NCBI GenBank assembly: GCA_039933775.1
Contig: JBDTNK010000083.1
Location: 1 to 8,233 of the forward strand
Source: JBDTNK01 sp039933775
GTDB taxonomy: Bacteria; Chloroflexota; Limnocylindria; QHBO01
Length of the DNA: 8,233 nt
Direction of reading: 5' to 3'
Shown here piece by piece: positions 1 through 6,716 of the stretch (position 1 is its first letter; every line of letters begins with the position of its first letter). A program made the position numbers and the translations under genes. The notes below the pieces were generated by a model. That model was not told the origin of the DNA and ran no database searches. It saw nothing but the letters and a program-made list of their open reading frames with translations.

Positions 1-407
1 CCGTTGCCGGATGGGTTGGCGCTACCACCCGAGCCCATGCCGTGCGCGCCGCGCAGGCGTCGGGATCGGAGATTGATGTAGGCCTGCATCAGCTCACGGA
101 CATCGGTCTCTGCGAGGATCTCGTCGCCCCGCAGGGCGTACTCGACGCGGGTCGTGGGCAGGAGATGACGGTGCTGCTGCGTGTCGAAGTAGGCGGGGCC
201 ATCGGACTCATCGCCGATCTCGCGCAGGCCGCGCGCGAGCTTGGTGGCCGTCCCCAGCGACGGCATGCGGTCTCCCTTGATGAGCCGCGAGATCGTGGAG
301 TGGTCAACGCCCGACTGCAGCGCCAACTGACGCTGGCTCATCTTCTTTTCCTTGAGCTGGCCGCGGAGCCACGCGTTAAAGGAGCGCGGAGGACCCTGGA
401 TGGTCAT
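1..407 (-). CDS. XRE-family helix-turn-helix protein, 3' part missing at window edge
   Basis: The frame opens with ATG at 407 (MTIQGPPRSFNAWLRG...) and stays open for 135 codons to the left edge, so the C-terminus lies outside the window. Residues about 12-60 form a Cro/C1-type HTH: KKMSQRQLALQSGVDHSTIS followed by RLIKGDRMPSLGTATKLARG, the usual 'S-Q-x-x-L-A...S-x-x-T-I-S-R-L-x-x-G...P-S' pattern. After it comes a non-conserved stretch (YFDTQQHRHLLPTTRVEYAL) and then a helical part (DVRELMQAYINLRSRRLRG) entering a Gly/Ser-rich segment. A DNA-binding regulator is the natural reading; the target is unknown. It begins 91 bp after the flippase-like gene on the same strand, so it may be read through from that operon or have its own promoter. 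An ATG 4 nt upstream, at 411, is in another frame and stops after 11 codons, so 407 is preferred. Confidence 0.8.
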   Translation of the reverse strand, partial: MTIQGPPRSFNAWLRGQLKEKKMSQRQLALQSGVDHSTISRLIKGDRMPSLGTATKLARGLREIGDESDGPAYFDTQQHRHLLPTTRVEYALRGDEILAETDVRELMQAYINLRSRRLRGAHGMGSGGSANPSGN

Positions 408-498
408 GCATCGTTTCCAAACCTCGGTGCCACCAGCCTGGACATATGGCGGGTGGTGCTCCCGAGCAACCGCAGCATCCCAATGCGCGGCGCCTCCC

Positions 499-1620
499 TC
501 AATAGGAGGAAGGTACCGAGGCCGCTCGCTTTGGATCACGCGGCCCCGCACCGTGGGCACGGCGGACCTTCTTGCTTACCGCATAGACGATGCCGCCGAG
601 CACGATCACGCTCAGGATGCTGATCGCGCGGTCCGTGAAGGCGACCGCGGCGCCGGGATCACCGCCCACGCCGTAGAAGCCGAGCGCCAGCGCGATTCCC
701 GCCTCCACGAAGCCCACACCGGCGGGCGTGAGCGGAATCGCCGTCAGCAGCGAGGCGGCGAGCGCCACGAAGATCGACGCGCTGATCCCCAGGCCCACGT
801 CAGGCATGGCGAGGGCGCGGATGACGAAATACATCCGCAAGCCCTCGAGCAGCCAGATCCCCACCGTCGCCAGACCGATGACGGGCAGCGTCCTGACGGT
901 CAGCGCCCCGGTGCTGCCTTCCTGGAAGCGTTCGTACAGATCCTGGGCACGCATCGGCAGGAAGCGCGTCAGCCGCGGCCCCATGTAGCGCAGCGCCACG
1001 ACGAGCAGCACCAGGATGATGGCGACGATGAAGCCGATGACGAAGAATGCGTCGACTTCGGACTGCTCGCGCCCGCGGAAGCTCCAGAAGCCTGCCGCCA
1101 GCGCCAGGAAGACGATGACGATGATATCGGCGATGCGCTCGATGAAGATGGTCCCCACCGTCCGCGAGGCGGAGGCGCCGTAGTTGCCCTTGAGCAGGTA
1201 GGCCCGATACAGGTCACCGAGCTTCGCGGGCACCAGGCAGTTGACGAACCACGACAGGAAGAGGATCTCGGTCGCGTCCTTGAGCCCGACCTGCGTGCCG
1301 CTGCGAGCCAGGATGAAGCGCCAGCGCCAGCCGCGCAGCGGGAAGGTCGCGTAGTAGGCCAGGAAGGCGAGCAGCAGGAAGAGCGGGTTCGCCGCCGCGA
1401 TGAAGTCCCAGGTGCGCGCCAGGTTCACGTTGAGCACGACGCGGAAGAGCAGGAAGAGGAGCGCCAGCGCGAAGATGATCGAGCCGATCGTCTTCCAGTT
1501 CAGAAAGCGGCGCTTGAGGCTGACCTCGCGCTCGGGGATCTGCTCGTCCGCCGGCGCGTCCAGGAACTCGGCCGCCTCGTAGAACGCGTGATGCTCGCCC
1601 TCCGGCCGCTGGTGCGTCAC
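499..1620 (-). CDS. Lysylphosphatidylglycerol-synthase TM-region / UPF0104 flippase-like membrane protein
   Basis: 373 residues from GTG at 1620. The frame is open further upstream, but that part is an arginine/histidine-rich shadow of the PHP gene. The GTG overlaps the PHP stop as GTGA, the coupled start expected in an operon. A hydrophilic N-terminus (1-40) is followed by about seven or eight hydrophobic segments: 44-63, 78-92, 146-169, 182-200, 229-247, 271-293, 300-316 and 331-349. Motifs of the LPG_synthase_TM / AglD-like family are visible: RGWRWRFIL (96-104), VPAKLGDLYRAYLL (120-133), IFIERIADII (148-157) and PLTPAGVGFVEAGIA (296-310). Family members include the flippase half of MprF and lipid-linked glycan proteins. 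No synthetase domain is attached, so lipid or polyprenyl-lipid translocation is an inference. The C-terminal tail (KKVRRAHGAGPRDPKR) is basic and probably cytoplasmic. Being co-transcribed with mreB suggests a role in envelope assembly. Confidence 0.85.
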   Translation of the reverse strand: MTHQRPEGEHHAFYEAAEFLDAPADEQIPEREVSLKRRFLNWKTIGSIIFALALLFLLFRVVLNVNLARTWDFIAAANPLFLLLAFLAYYATFPLRGWRWRFILARSGTQVGLKDATEILFLSWFVNCLVPAKLGDLYRAYLLKGNYGASASRTVGTIFIERIADIIVIVFLALAAGFWSFRGREQSEVDAFFVIGFIVAIILVLLVVALRYMGPRLTRFLPMRAQDLYERFQEGSTGALTVRTLPVIGLATVGIWLLEGLRMYFVIRALAMPDVGLGISASIFVALAASLLTAIPLTPAGVGFVEAGIALALGFYGVGGDPGAAVAFTDRAISILSVIVLGGIVYAVSKKVRRAHGAGPRDPKRAASVPSSY

Positions 1621-2525
1621 CCGCGGTCCGCCGTGGCATCGGGATCGTGGGGATTCGGCAGCTCCTCGGCCTGCGGCTTGGCGACGGGCTCCTGCTCCAG
1701 CACGCGCGGCGGCTGCGGGCCGAGCATCGGTGCAGCAGCGGTCGGGATGCCCAGCTTGCGACGCATGATGTTGCTCCACACCGCGTAGCGCGTGGTGAGG
1801 TGGATGAGCACCGTCGAGCGCGAGCCGTGCCACTCGTTCTCGCCCAGCCCCGCCTGCAGCTCCTCGGCAGAGTCGAAGACCGGCAGCGCGTTGAAGCTCA
1901 TCGCGATCTCGAAGCTCGAATGACTGTCCGATGCAGCGATGCCCGGGATCTCGTACTGCGCGGCGAAGTCAGCGGCCTCCTGGTTGTGGCGCTGGAAGGT
2001 CACGCGGCTGTTGAAGACCTCGACCATGTCGATCTTCCCGGCTTCGGCCAGGCGCACGAGCGGATCGCGCTTGATGTGCGAGCTGCGGAACGGGTCGAAC
2101 GGGTGCGGGATGCTGACCAGGCCGCCTTGGGCGTGAATGGCATCGGCCGTCTCATCGGCGGTCAGGCCACGTGGCACGGTGCGTTGCAGGAAGAGGCCCA
2201 CGATCTCGCCGTCGGCGCTGCTGACCTCCTCGCCGAGCACGACGCTGATCTCGTCGCTCAGCCCCATCTTCTCGACGTGCTCGCGCACCGCGATGGCGCC
2301 TTCGACGTTGTTGTGGTTCGTCACCGCGACGTGCGTCAGCCCGCGTTCGATGGCGCGGCGGATGAACTTCTCCTCCGACAGGATCGAGTCGCGGCTGTAC
2401 CGCGTGTGGATGTGGAAATCCGCGAACGCCATGGCGCGCTCCGACGGCCTTCCGGTCCTCTCGCGAGCGGGCGCTGCGGCACCTGACCGAGCTTCGGCCA
2501 CGGCGCTGAGGGCGGCATCGGTCAT
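1617..2525 (-). CDS. PHP-domain metal-dependent phosphoesterase
   Basis: 302 residues. The polymerase-and-histidinol-phosphatase fold is recognised from its ordered metal-ligand motifs: DFHIHTRYSRDS (H38, H40, D46), VAVTNHNNVEG (H71), GEEVSS (E99/E100), IPHPFDPF (H141), VEVFNSR (E169) and ASDSHS (D200, H202). These could bind two or three metals, as in TrpH/YciV-like nucleases and phosphoesterases; the substrate cannot be told from sequence. VTNHN replaces the more usual TDHD/TDHN. ATG at 2525 forms an ATGA overlap with the mreB stop, which supports this start. An internal Met (residue 32, position 2432, MAFADFHIH) begins exactly at the domain and is a real alternative, because the first 31 residues are low-complexity Ala/Arg. 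The last 40 residues are Pro/Glu-rich (QPPRVLEQEPVAKPQAEELP) and look disordered. A PHP enzyme in an mreB operon may act in nucleotide, cofactor or sugar-phosphate turnover; this is unproven. Confidence 0.88.
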   Translation of the reverse strand: MTDAALSAVAEARSGAAAPARERTGRPSERAMAFADFHIHTRYSRDSILSEEKFIRRAIERGLTHVAVTNHNNVEGAIAVREHVEKMGLSDEISVVLGEEVSSADGEIVGLFLQRTVPRGLTADETADAIHAQGGLVSIPHPFDPFRSSHIKRDPLVRLAEAGKIDMVEVFNSRVTFQRHNQEAADFAAQYEIPGIAASDSHSSFEIAMSFNALPVFDSAEELQAGLGENEWHGSRSTVLIHLTTRYAVWSNIMRRKLGIPTAAAPMLGPQPPRVLEQEPVAKPQAEELPNPHDPDATADRG

Positions 2526-3520
2526 GAACTGGTCACCAGGCTCTTGCGGAAGGTCCCCAGGTGCTCCAGCGCAAGACCCGTACCGATGGCGACGCTGTTC
2601 AGCGCGTTCTCCGCCACGTGGCAGGGGATGCCGGTGACCTGGGTCAGCAGCGTGTCGAGGTTGCGCAGCAGCGAGCCGCCGCCGGACATGACCATGCCCT
2701 TGTCGATGATGTCGCTGGAGAGCTCGGGTGGCGTCTGCTCCAACACGGTGCGCACGGCCCCGATGATCTGCTGCAGCGGCCCCTCGATCGCCTCGGTGAT
2801 CTCGGTCGAGGTGATGGGGATGGTGCGCGGCAGGCCCGCGATCATGTCGCGGCCCTTGACCTCCATCTTCAGCGGCTCCTCGAGCGGCAGCGCGGAGCCG
2901 ATCCTGATCTTCACGTCCTCCGCGGTGCGGTCGCCGATCATGAGGTTGTACTTGCGGCGAATCGAGTTCGCGATCGCCTCGTCGAAGCGGTTGCCGCCCA
3001 CCCTGAGCGAGGTGGAGACCACGATGCCGCCGAGCGCGATGACGGCGATCTCGCTCGTCCCGCCGCCGATGTCGATGATCATGTTGCCGCTGGGTCCTGA
3101 GATGGGGACGTTGGCGCCGATCGCGGCGGCGAGCGGCTCCTCGAGCAGGTACGCCTCCTTGGCGCCGGCTCGCATGGCGGCGTCTCGGACGGCGCGCTTC
3201 TCGACGCTCGTGACGCCGGAGGGGACGCTGATCATGACCTCGGGCTTGAAGAGGCGGATCCTGGGCGCGACCTTCTCGAGCACGTAGCGCAGCATCGCCT
3301 CGGTGATCAGGTAGTCGGCGATGACTCCGTCACGCATCGGGCGGATGGCCCTGACATTGCCGGGCGTGCGGCCGATCATCTCCCGTGCCTCCTCGCCGAC
3401 CGCCACGAGCTTGTTGTCGTCCTCGCGGATCGCGACGACGCTGGGCTCGTTGAGCACGACGCCCTTGCCCTTGACGTACACGAGAATGTTCGCCGTCCCG
3501 AGGTCGATGCCGATCTTCAT
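2522..3520 (-). CDS. mreB: Rod shape-determining protein MreB (actin-like)
   Basis: 332 residues, close to the usual MreB length of about 335-345. Actin-superfamily signatures are in order: phosphate-1 loop IGIDLGTANILVYVKGKGVV near the N-terminus; NEPSVVAIRED; the MreB-typical GRTPGNVRAIRPMRDGVIAD; SVPSGVTSVEKRAVRDAA; LLEEPLAAAIGA; phosphate-2 IIDIGGGTSEIAVIALGG; SLRVGGNRFDEAI; and the adenosine loop MVMSGGGSLLRNLD. MreB polymerises under the membrane and guides lateral peptidoglycan synthesis. The start is MKIGIDLG at 3520; the frame continues upstream, but that part is low-complexity and outside the family. No strong Shine-Dalgarno sequence precedes it. Its TGA overlaps the ATG of the PHP gene. 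The usual partners mreC, mreD and rodA do not follow; the downstream genes are PHP and a flippase-like protein, so this may be a stand-alone or second MreB/Mbl-type copy. Whether other mreB genes exist cannot be seen here. Confidence 0.96.
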   Translation of the reverse strand: MKIGIDLGTANILVYVKGKGVVLNEPSVVAIREDDNKLVAVGEEAREMIGRTPGNVRAIRPMRDGVIADYLITEAMLRYVLEKVAPRIRLFKPEVMISVPSGVTSVEKRAVRDAAMRAGAKEAYLLEEPLAAAIGANVPISGPSGNMIIDIGGGTSEIAVIALGGIVVSTSLRVGGNRFDEAIANSIRRKYNLMIGDRTAEDVKIRIGSALPLEEPLKMEVKGRDMIAGLPRTIPITSTEITEAIEGPLQQIIGAVRTVLEQTPPELSSDIIDKGMVMSGGGSLLRNLDTLLTQVTGIPCHVAENALNSVAIGTGLALEHLGTFRKSLVTSS

Positions 3521-3540
3521 GAATGCGTGTCGGTACTCAT
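3517..3540 (-). other. Seven-codon upstream ORF overlapping the mreB start
   Basis: On the minus strand ATG at 3540 opens MSTDTHS and its TGA overlaps the mreB ATG as ATGA, the same join as at the mreB/PHP border. It could couple translation of mreB, which has no convincing Shine-Dalgarno of its own. The short ORF also lacks an obvious ribosome site, so this may be chance. The frame is open further upstream to 3783 without a believable protein. Confidence 0.2.
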
Positions 3541-3600
3541 GTGCGAGGGGTGTTGGGGTCGACGCCGCGGCTGCGGCGCCGCGCGCGCCGGCGCGAGGCG

Positions 3601-3606
3601 AGTATA
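3601..3606 (-). promoter_or_regulatory. Candidate -10 element for the mreB operon (TATACT)
   Basis: Read on the minus strand, the hexamer TATACT matches five of six positions of the sigma-70 TATAAT. It stands out in a very GC-rich stretch (CACCGG before, CGCCTC after). It would start transcription near 3594 and leave a leader of about 74 nt before mreB. At 16-18 bp upstream there is only GC-rich sequence with no TTGACA-like box, so support rests on the -10 alone. Confidence 0.35.
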
Positions 3607-3727
3607 CCGGTGCGTCCCCGCCCCACCGCCCCATGACCTTCGGCGCGTACCGTGGTAGGGAGTGGGGCGGAAGACATCGGTCCGTGGGTGGAGGGGAGTT
3701 GGTTGTCCGGCGAGAAGCATCGGTTCA

Positions 3728-3757
3728 TGGTCAGATGATCGCGTGGCGCACATTAGA
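3728..3757 (+). repeat. Solitary 30-nt REP-like arm (A0)
   Basis: Starts TGGTCAGATG and ends GCACATTAGA, exactly 30 nt, the size of all six arms in the compound elements. Shared features are the TGG-T/A-C start, a central GCGTGGC and the terminal CATTAGA (ATTAGC or GTTAGC in others). It lies 19 nt before the left arm of the element at 3777-3923 and in the same direction, in the non-coding stretch upstream of mreB. It is more degenerate than the paired arms: its internal palindrome is weak. It may be a relic of another element. Confidence 0.55.
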
Positions 3758-3776
3758 CAATCGAATGCGCGATCCA

Positions 3777-3923
3777 TGGACAAACGACCGTGGGGCGCGC
3801 ATTAGCCGGCAGGTGAGCCGCCGAGGTGGGTTCTGAGGGGTTGCCTCGTGCTCAGACGGCGCCCTTGGAGCGTCGATGACGGACGCGCTGCCCGCTAATG
3901 CGCGTGGGGCGCGCGTTAGACAA
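3777..3923. repeat. REPIN-like element A: two inverted 30-nt arms around an 87-nt spacer
   Basis: The left arm 3777-3806 runs from TGGACAAACG to GCGCATTAGC. The right arm 3894-3923 (GCTAATGCGC ... GTTAGACAA) is its inverted partner. The right arm is itself a hairpin: TAATGCGC, loop GTGGGGC, GCGCGTTA, eight pairs with one G-T. Besides the inverted ends, both arms share CGTGGGGCGCGCRTTAG in direct orientation (3789-3805 and 3903-3919, one difference). The 87-nt spacer begins CGGCAGGTGAGCC, similar to the GGGCCGGTGAGGCC of element C. It contains TCTGAG (3832-3837) pairing with CTCAGA (3851-3856). No target-site duplication is evident at the ends. The right half lies inside the 3' end of the HTH-nuclease gene. 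Confidence 0.75.
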
Positions 3924-4577
3924 CGTCGCGAACCAGAGGAGCCCGCGCGGCACGCCAACCGGCCGCCGGAGCCAGGAGATCGCGGCGCTGCCAACCAGGT
4001 CGTATCGGTCAAACAGGCTCATGAGTGGTGCCAGGCGGCGGCGAGTTGTCCGGTCCTCGGTGAAGACGATCGCCGGGACGACCGCGCTGACCTGCCAGCC
4101 GAACTGGGCGACGACAGAGCGCGCGAGGCGGGCTTTGACGTCGAGCGAACCGAGCAGTGCCTGCACGTCGACCAGATCGGTCTTCAGCTCGACGACCAGC
4201 AGGATGCCGGTAGCAGGGTGCCATGCCAGGAGATCGATCCGACCGCGTTCACCGTACCGGCTGTAGCTCACCTCGACGCGCACGATCCAACCCCACCGCT
4301 CGAGGCGCTGCTTCACCACCATGCCGAGTGCGGCGTGACCGGCATCGAGCATGCGGCCAAGGTCGGTTCCGCTCCAAAGCAGCCGCAGGTCGAATCTGGC
4401 GCCGATCGCCGACAGCACCGATTCGATCGAAGCCACGGTCATCTGGCGCGCGAATCCGCGCTCCAAGCGAGACACCACGCCCCGGCTCACGTGCGCGGAG
4501 GCGGCCACGGCAGCCTGCGTCAACCCCACGCGCAGGCGGATCGCGCGGACCTGGCGGCCCAGGTGGATCCAGTTCAT
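3852..4577 (-). CDS. XRE helix-turn-helix protein fused to a PD-(D/E)XK nuclease-like domain; tail derived from a repeat
   Basis: 241 residues from ATG at 4577; a GTG at 4604 in the same frame adds nine residues and is possible. Residues 1-55 are a Cro/C1-type HTH (RLRVGLTQAAVAASAHVSRG then VVSRLERG). The second half carries a restriction-endonuclease-fold signature: E102 in VEVSYSRYGE, D115 in GRIDLLAWHP, and E130-x-K132 in ILLVVELKTD. This spacing fits an E...D...ExK active site, so DNA cleavage is possible but unproven; the fold is also used by non-cleaving regulators. I do not recognise a named gene. Residues 219-241, from LSNARPTRIS to the end, and the TGA are encoded by repeat element A, so the original C-terminus was probably replaced. 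The gene is divergent from the Nei gene with 54 bp between starts, which must hold both promoters. No clear Shine-Dalgarno is visible. No antitoxin or methylase lies nearby. Confidence 0.75.
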   Translation of the reverse strand: MNWIHLGRQVRAIRLRVGLTQAAVAASAHVSRGVVSRLERGFARQMTVASIESVLSAIGARFDLRLLWSGTDLGRMLDAGHAALGMVVKQRLERWGWIVRVEVSYSRYGERGRIDLLAWHPATGILLVVELKTDLVDVQALLGSLDVKARLARSVVAQFGWQVSAVVPAIVFTEDRTTRRRLAPLMSLFDRYDLVGSAAISWLRRPVGVPRGLLWFATLSNARPTRISGQRVRHRRSKGAV

Positions 4578-4631
4578 CAGCGGCCCATGATCGCAAGGCG
4601 CCACTTACCGCCGCGTTACTCTCCACGTACC

Positions 4632-5435
4632 ATGCCCGAGGGAGACACGATTGCACGCAGCGCCGCGGTGCTGCGCGACGCGCTCGTCGGTCGGCGCGTC
4701 ACCGCAGCAACTGCCCAACCACGCCCCGGGCTGCGCAGCGTCCCGCGCATGGAGCGCGTGACCGGCACGACGATCAGCGCCGTCGAGAGTAGGGGCAAGC
4801 ACCTGCTCATCGGCTTCGACAACGGGCTGACGCTGCGCACGCATCTGCGCATGAGTGGCTCGTGGCATCGGTACCGACCGGGCGAGCGCTGGTGGCGTCC
4901 CGCCCGGGAGGCGACGGTGGTGATCGAGACCAGCGAGGCCGTCGCGGTCTGCTTCAACGCCCCGACCGCCGAGCTGCTCACCGCCACCGAGCTCGCGCGC
5001 AATGCAACCCTCAATGCGCTGGGGCCCGACCTGCTCAGCCATGACTTCGAGCCCGATGCCGTCGTCGCGCGCCTCCGAACCCGTCACGCAACGGAGATCG
5101 CCAACGCGCTGCTGGACCAGGAGGCGCTGGCGGGGATCGGCAATGTCTACAAGTCCGAGGTGCTCTTCCTCGAACGCACGAATCCATGGACCGATGTCTC
5201 CGCGCTCGACGATGCGCGGCTGCACGCGATCGTGGCCACCGCCCGCCGCCTGCTGCGCGCGAACCTGCGCGGCGGAGCGCGCGTCACGACCGGCGCGCGC
5301 TCACCGGGGAATGCGCTGTGGGTCTATGGTCGTGCCGGCCGGCCATGCCGCCGATGCGGCACCCAGATCCAAAGCGCGCGGCAGGGCGAGCTGGCGCGCT
5401 CGACGTACTGGTGCCCGCGGTGCCAGCCCGGCTGA
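4632..5435 (+). CDS. nei: Nei/Fpg-family DNA glycosylase / AP lyase (endonuclease VIII type)
   Basis: 267 residues, normal for the family. The enzyme excises oxidised bases and cuts the abasic site during base-excision repair. After Met removal the N-terminus is PEGDTIARSA: P2 is the Schiff-base nucleophile and E3 the proton donor. The MPEGDT form is that of Nei-type enzymes, where Fpg has MPELPE. The conserved Lys is K56 (ESRGKHLLIGF) and the intercalation loop region is HLRMSGSWH (71-79). The helix-two-turn-helix is LLDQEALAGIGNVYKSEVLF (150-169). The C-terminal zinc finger has C239, C242, C261 and C264, with R256 in ARSTYWCPRC as the phosphate-contacting Arg. All key residues are present, so it should be active. 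ATG at 4632 is fixed by the catalytic N-terminus; the frame stays open upstream as a shadow of the opposite-strand gene. It converges with murA, with 18 bp between stops and no clear terminator. Confidence 0.95.
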   Translation: MPEGDTIARSAAVLRDALVGRRVTAATAQPRPGLRSVPRMERVTGTTISAVESRGKHLLIGFDNGLTLRTHLRMSGSWHRYRPGERWWRPAREATVVIETSEAVAVCFNAPTAELLTATELARNATLNALGPDLLSHDFEPDAVVARLRTRHATEIANALLDQEALAGIGNVYKSEVLFLERTNPWTDVSALDDARLHAIVATARRLLRANLRGGARVTTGARSPGNALWVYGRAGRPCRRCGTQIQSARQGELARSTYWCPRCQPG

Positions 5436-5453
5436 CCGTCGCGAGCGCCGGGT

Positions 5454-6716
5454 TCAGGCGTCGATGCGGTGGATCTGCGCGCCGAGCGCCACGAGCTTCG
5501 ATTCGATCTGCTCGTAGCCGCGGTCGACGTGCTCGATACCGCTGATGACGCTCGTATCGGTCGCCGTCAGTGCCGCGAGGATCAGCGTCGCGCCGGCGCG
5601 CAGGTCGGTGATCTCCACCTCGCGGCCGTGGAGCGGCGTGGGACCGGCGATGCGCGCGTGCCGCTCGTCGAGCAGCTCGATCATGGCGCCCATCTTCATG
5701 AGCTCGCTGGCGTAGTCGAGCCGATCCTCGTAGATCGTCTCGTGCAGGTGGCTCACGCCATCGGCCTGGGTCAAGAGGACCGCGAGCGGAGCCTGGAAGT
5801 CGGTGGCGAAGCCGGGGTAGGGGGCGGTCTCGACATCGGTCGGGAGGTAGCGAGGTGCGGAGCCGACGACGACGCCGCCATCGGTCATGCGGTGGGGGAC
5901 GCCCATGCGCGCCGTGACGTCCAGGAACGAGGCCATGTGCAGCGGATCGACGCCGCGCAGCGTGACCTCGCCGCCGGTGACCGCCGCCGCGATGGCGAAG
6001 GTGCCCGCCTCGAGCCGATCGCCGATCACCGTGTGCTCCGTGCCGCCCAGCCGCTCGACGCCCTCGATCTCCAGGGTCGTGGGGGCGGTCCGCTCGATTC
6101 GCGCGCCCATGCCGCACAGCATCGTGATGAGGTCGTCGACCTCCGGCTCGCGCGCCGCGTTCTCGATGACCGTGGTGCCGCGCGCCAGCGTGGCGGCCAG
6201 GAGCGCGTTCTCGGTGCCCATGACCGTGACCGCGGGAAACTGAATCCGCGCGCCGCGCAGCCCGCGCGGCGCCGAGGCGAAGTAGTAGCCGTTCTTGTAC
6301 TCGACCTGCGCGCCCAGCGCCTCCATCGCGGCCACGTGAAAGTCGACCGGACGCCGCCCGATGCGATCGCCGCCGGGGTTCGGGATGATGACACGCCCGA
6401 AGCGGGTCAGCAGCGGACCCAGCAGCATGAAGCTGGCGCGAATCTTGATCGCCGCCTCGAGCGGGATGAAGAGCCAGCTTGCGTCCCGCGCGGTGATCGT
6501 CAGCGTCGCGCCGTTGTCGCGGCGGACCTCGAAGCCGATATCGGTCATCGTCTCGCGCATGATCTTGACGTCGCTGATGCGCGGCACGTTGTGCAGCGTG
6601 ACGGGGGCATCGGTCAAAGCAGCAGCGGCCATGAGCTTGAGGACCGCGTTCTTGGCGCCGGCGATGCGGACCTCGCCGTGGAGCGGCGCGCCGCCGGTGA
6701 TGACGAACTTCTGCAT
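5454..6716 (-). CDS. murA: UDP-N-acetylglucosamine 1-carboxyvinyltransferase MurA, Cys-to-Asp loop variant
   Basis: 420 residues, full length for MurA (about 417-430). It transfers enolpyruvate from PEP to UDP-GlcNAc, the first committed step of cytoplasmic peptidoglycan precursor synthesis. Signatures: AGAKNAVLKL (K22, N23), KIRASFMLLGPLLTRFG (R93), PGGDRIGRRPVDFH (114-127), TVMGTENALLAA, YPGFATDFQAP (catalytic Asp equivalent to E. coli D305), and DLRAGATLILAAL (Arg equivalent to R397). The loop residue that is Cys115 in E. coli is Asp here (D117, GGDRIG versus GGCAIG). Asp at this place occurs naturally, for example in Mycobacterium tuberculosis, and keeps activity while preventing fosfomycin alkylation. 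ATG at 6716 directly abuts the TAG of the preceding small gene, so the two are almost certainly co-transcribed. The two EPSP-synthase-like halves read intact with no frameshift. Confidence 0.96.
   Translation of the reverse strand: MQKFVITGGAPLHGEVRIAGAKNAVLKLMAAAALTDAPVTLHNVPRISDVKIMRETMTDIGFEVRRDNGATLTITARDASWLFIPLEAAIKIRASFMLLGPLLTRFGRVIIPNPGGDRIGRRPVDFHVAAMEALGAQVEYKNGYYFASAPRGLRGARIQFPAVTVMGTENALLAATLARGTTVIENAAREPEVDDLITMLCGMGARIERTAPTTLEIEGVERLGGTEHTVIGDRLEAGTFAIAAAVTGGEVTLRGVDPLHMASFLDVTARMGVPHRMTDGGVVVGSAPRYLPTDVETAPYPGFATDFQAPLAVLLTQADGVSHLHETIYEDRLDYASELMKMGAMIELLDERHARIAGPTPLHGREVEITDLRAGATLILAALTATDTSVISGIEHVDRGYEQIESKLVALGAQIHRIDA

Noticed and set aside
430..460. Another repeat arm starting TGGACATATG near 439.
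   Set aside because: Only the first ten bases match. The GCGC palindrome and the TTAGC end are absent at the 30-nt distance.
408..498. Terminator after the flippase-like gene (GCTC/GAGC near 455-475).
   Set aside because: The stem is about four or five pairs with no T-run, so support is too weak.
352..1788. Long plus-strand open frame of 478 codons opposite the flippase-like gene.
   Set aside because: It is an Arg/Glu/Asp-rich antisense shadow of real minus-strand genes in GC-rich DNA, with no recognisable domain. The same holds for the plus-strand frames at 1647-2486, 2561-3100 and 5469-6953.
3832..3856. Intrinsic terminator for the HTH-nuclease gene (TCTGAG/CTCAGA hairpin at the stop codon).
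   Set aside because: The stem is short with a long loop and no T-run follows in the direction of transcription. It is better seen as part of the repeat spacer.
3894..3923. Integron attC site, because GTTAGAC (3914-3920) fits the GTTRRRY core and the region is palindromic.
   Set aside because: The matching RYYYAAC box is not at the expected distance: the palindrome is only about 28 nt, shorter than attC sites, and other arms lack the core. The nearby genes do not form a same-direction cassette row and no integrase is visible.
3728..3923. CRISPR array, suggested by several 30-nt repeats in close succession.
   Set aside because: The arms alternate in orientation, differ from each other in sequence, and the gaps are 19 and 87 nt rather than uniform spacers. 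No cas genes are present.
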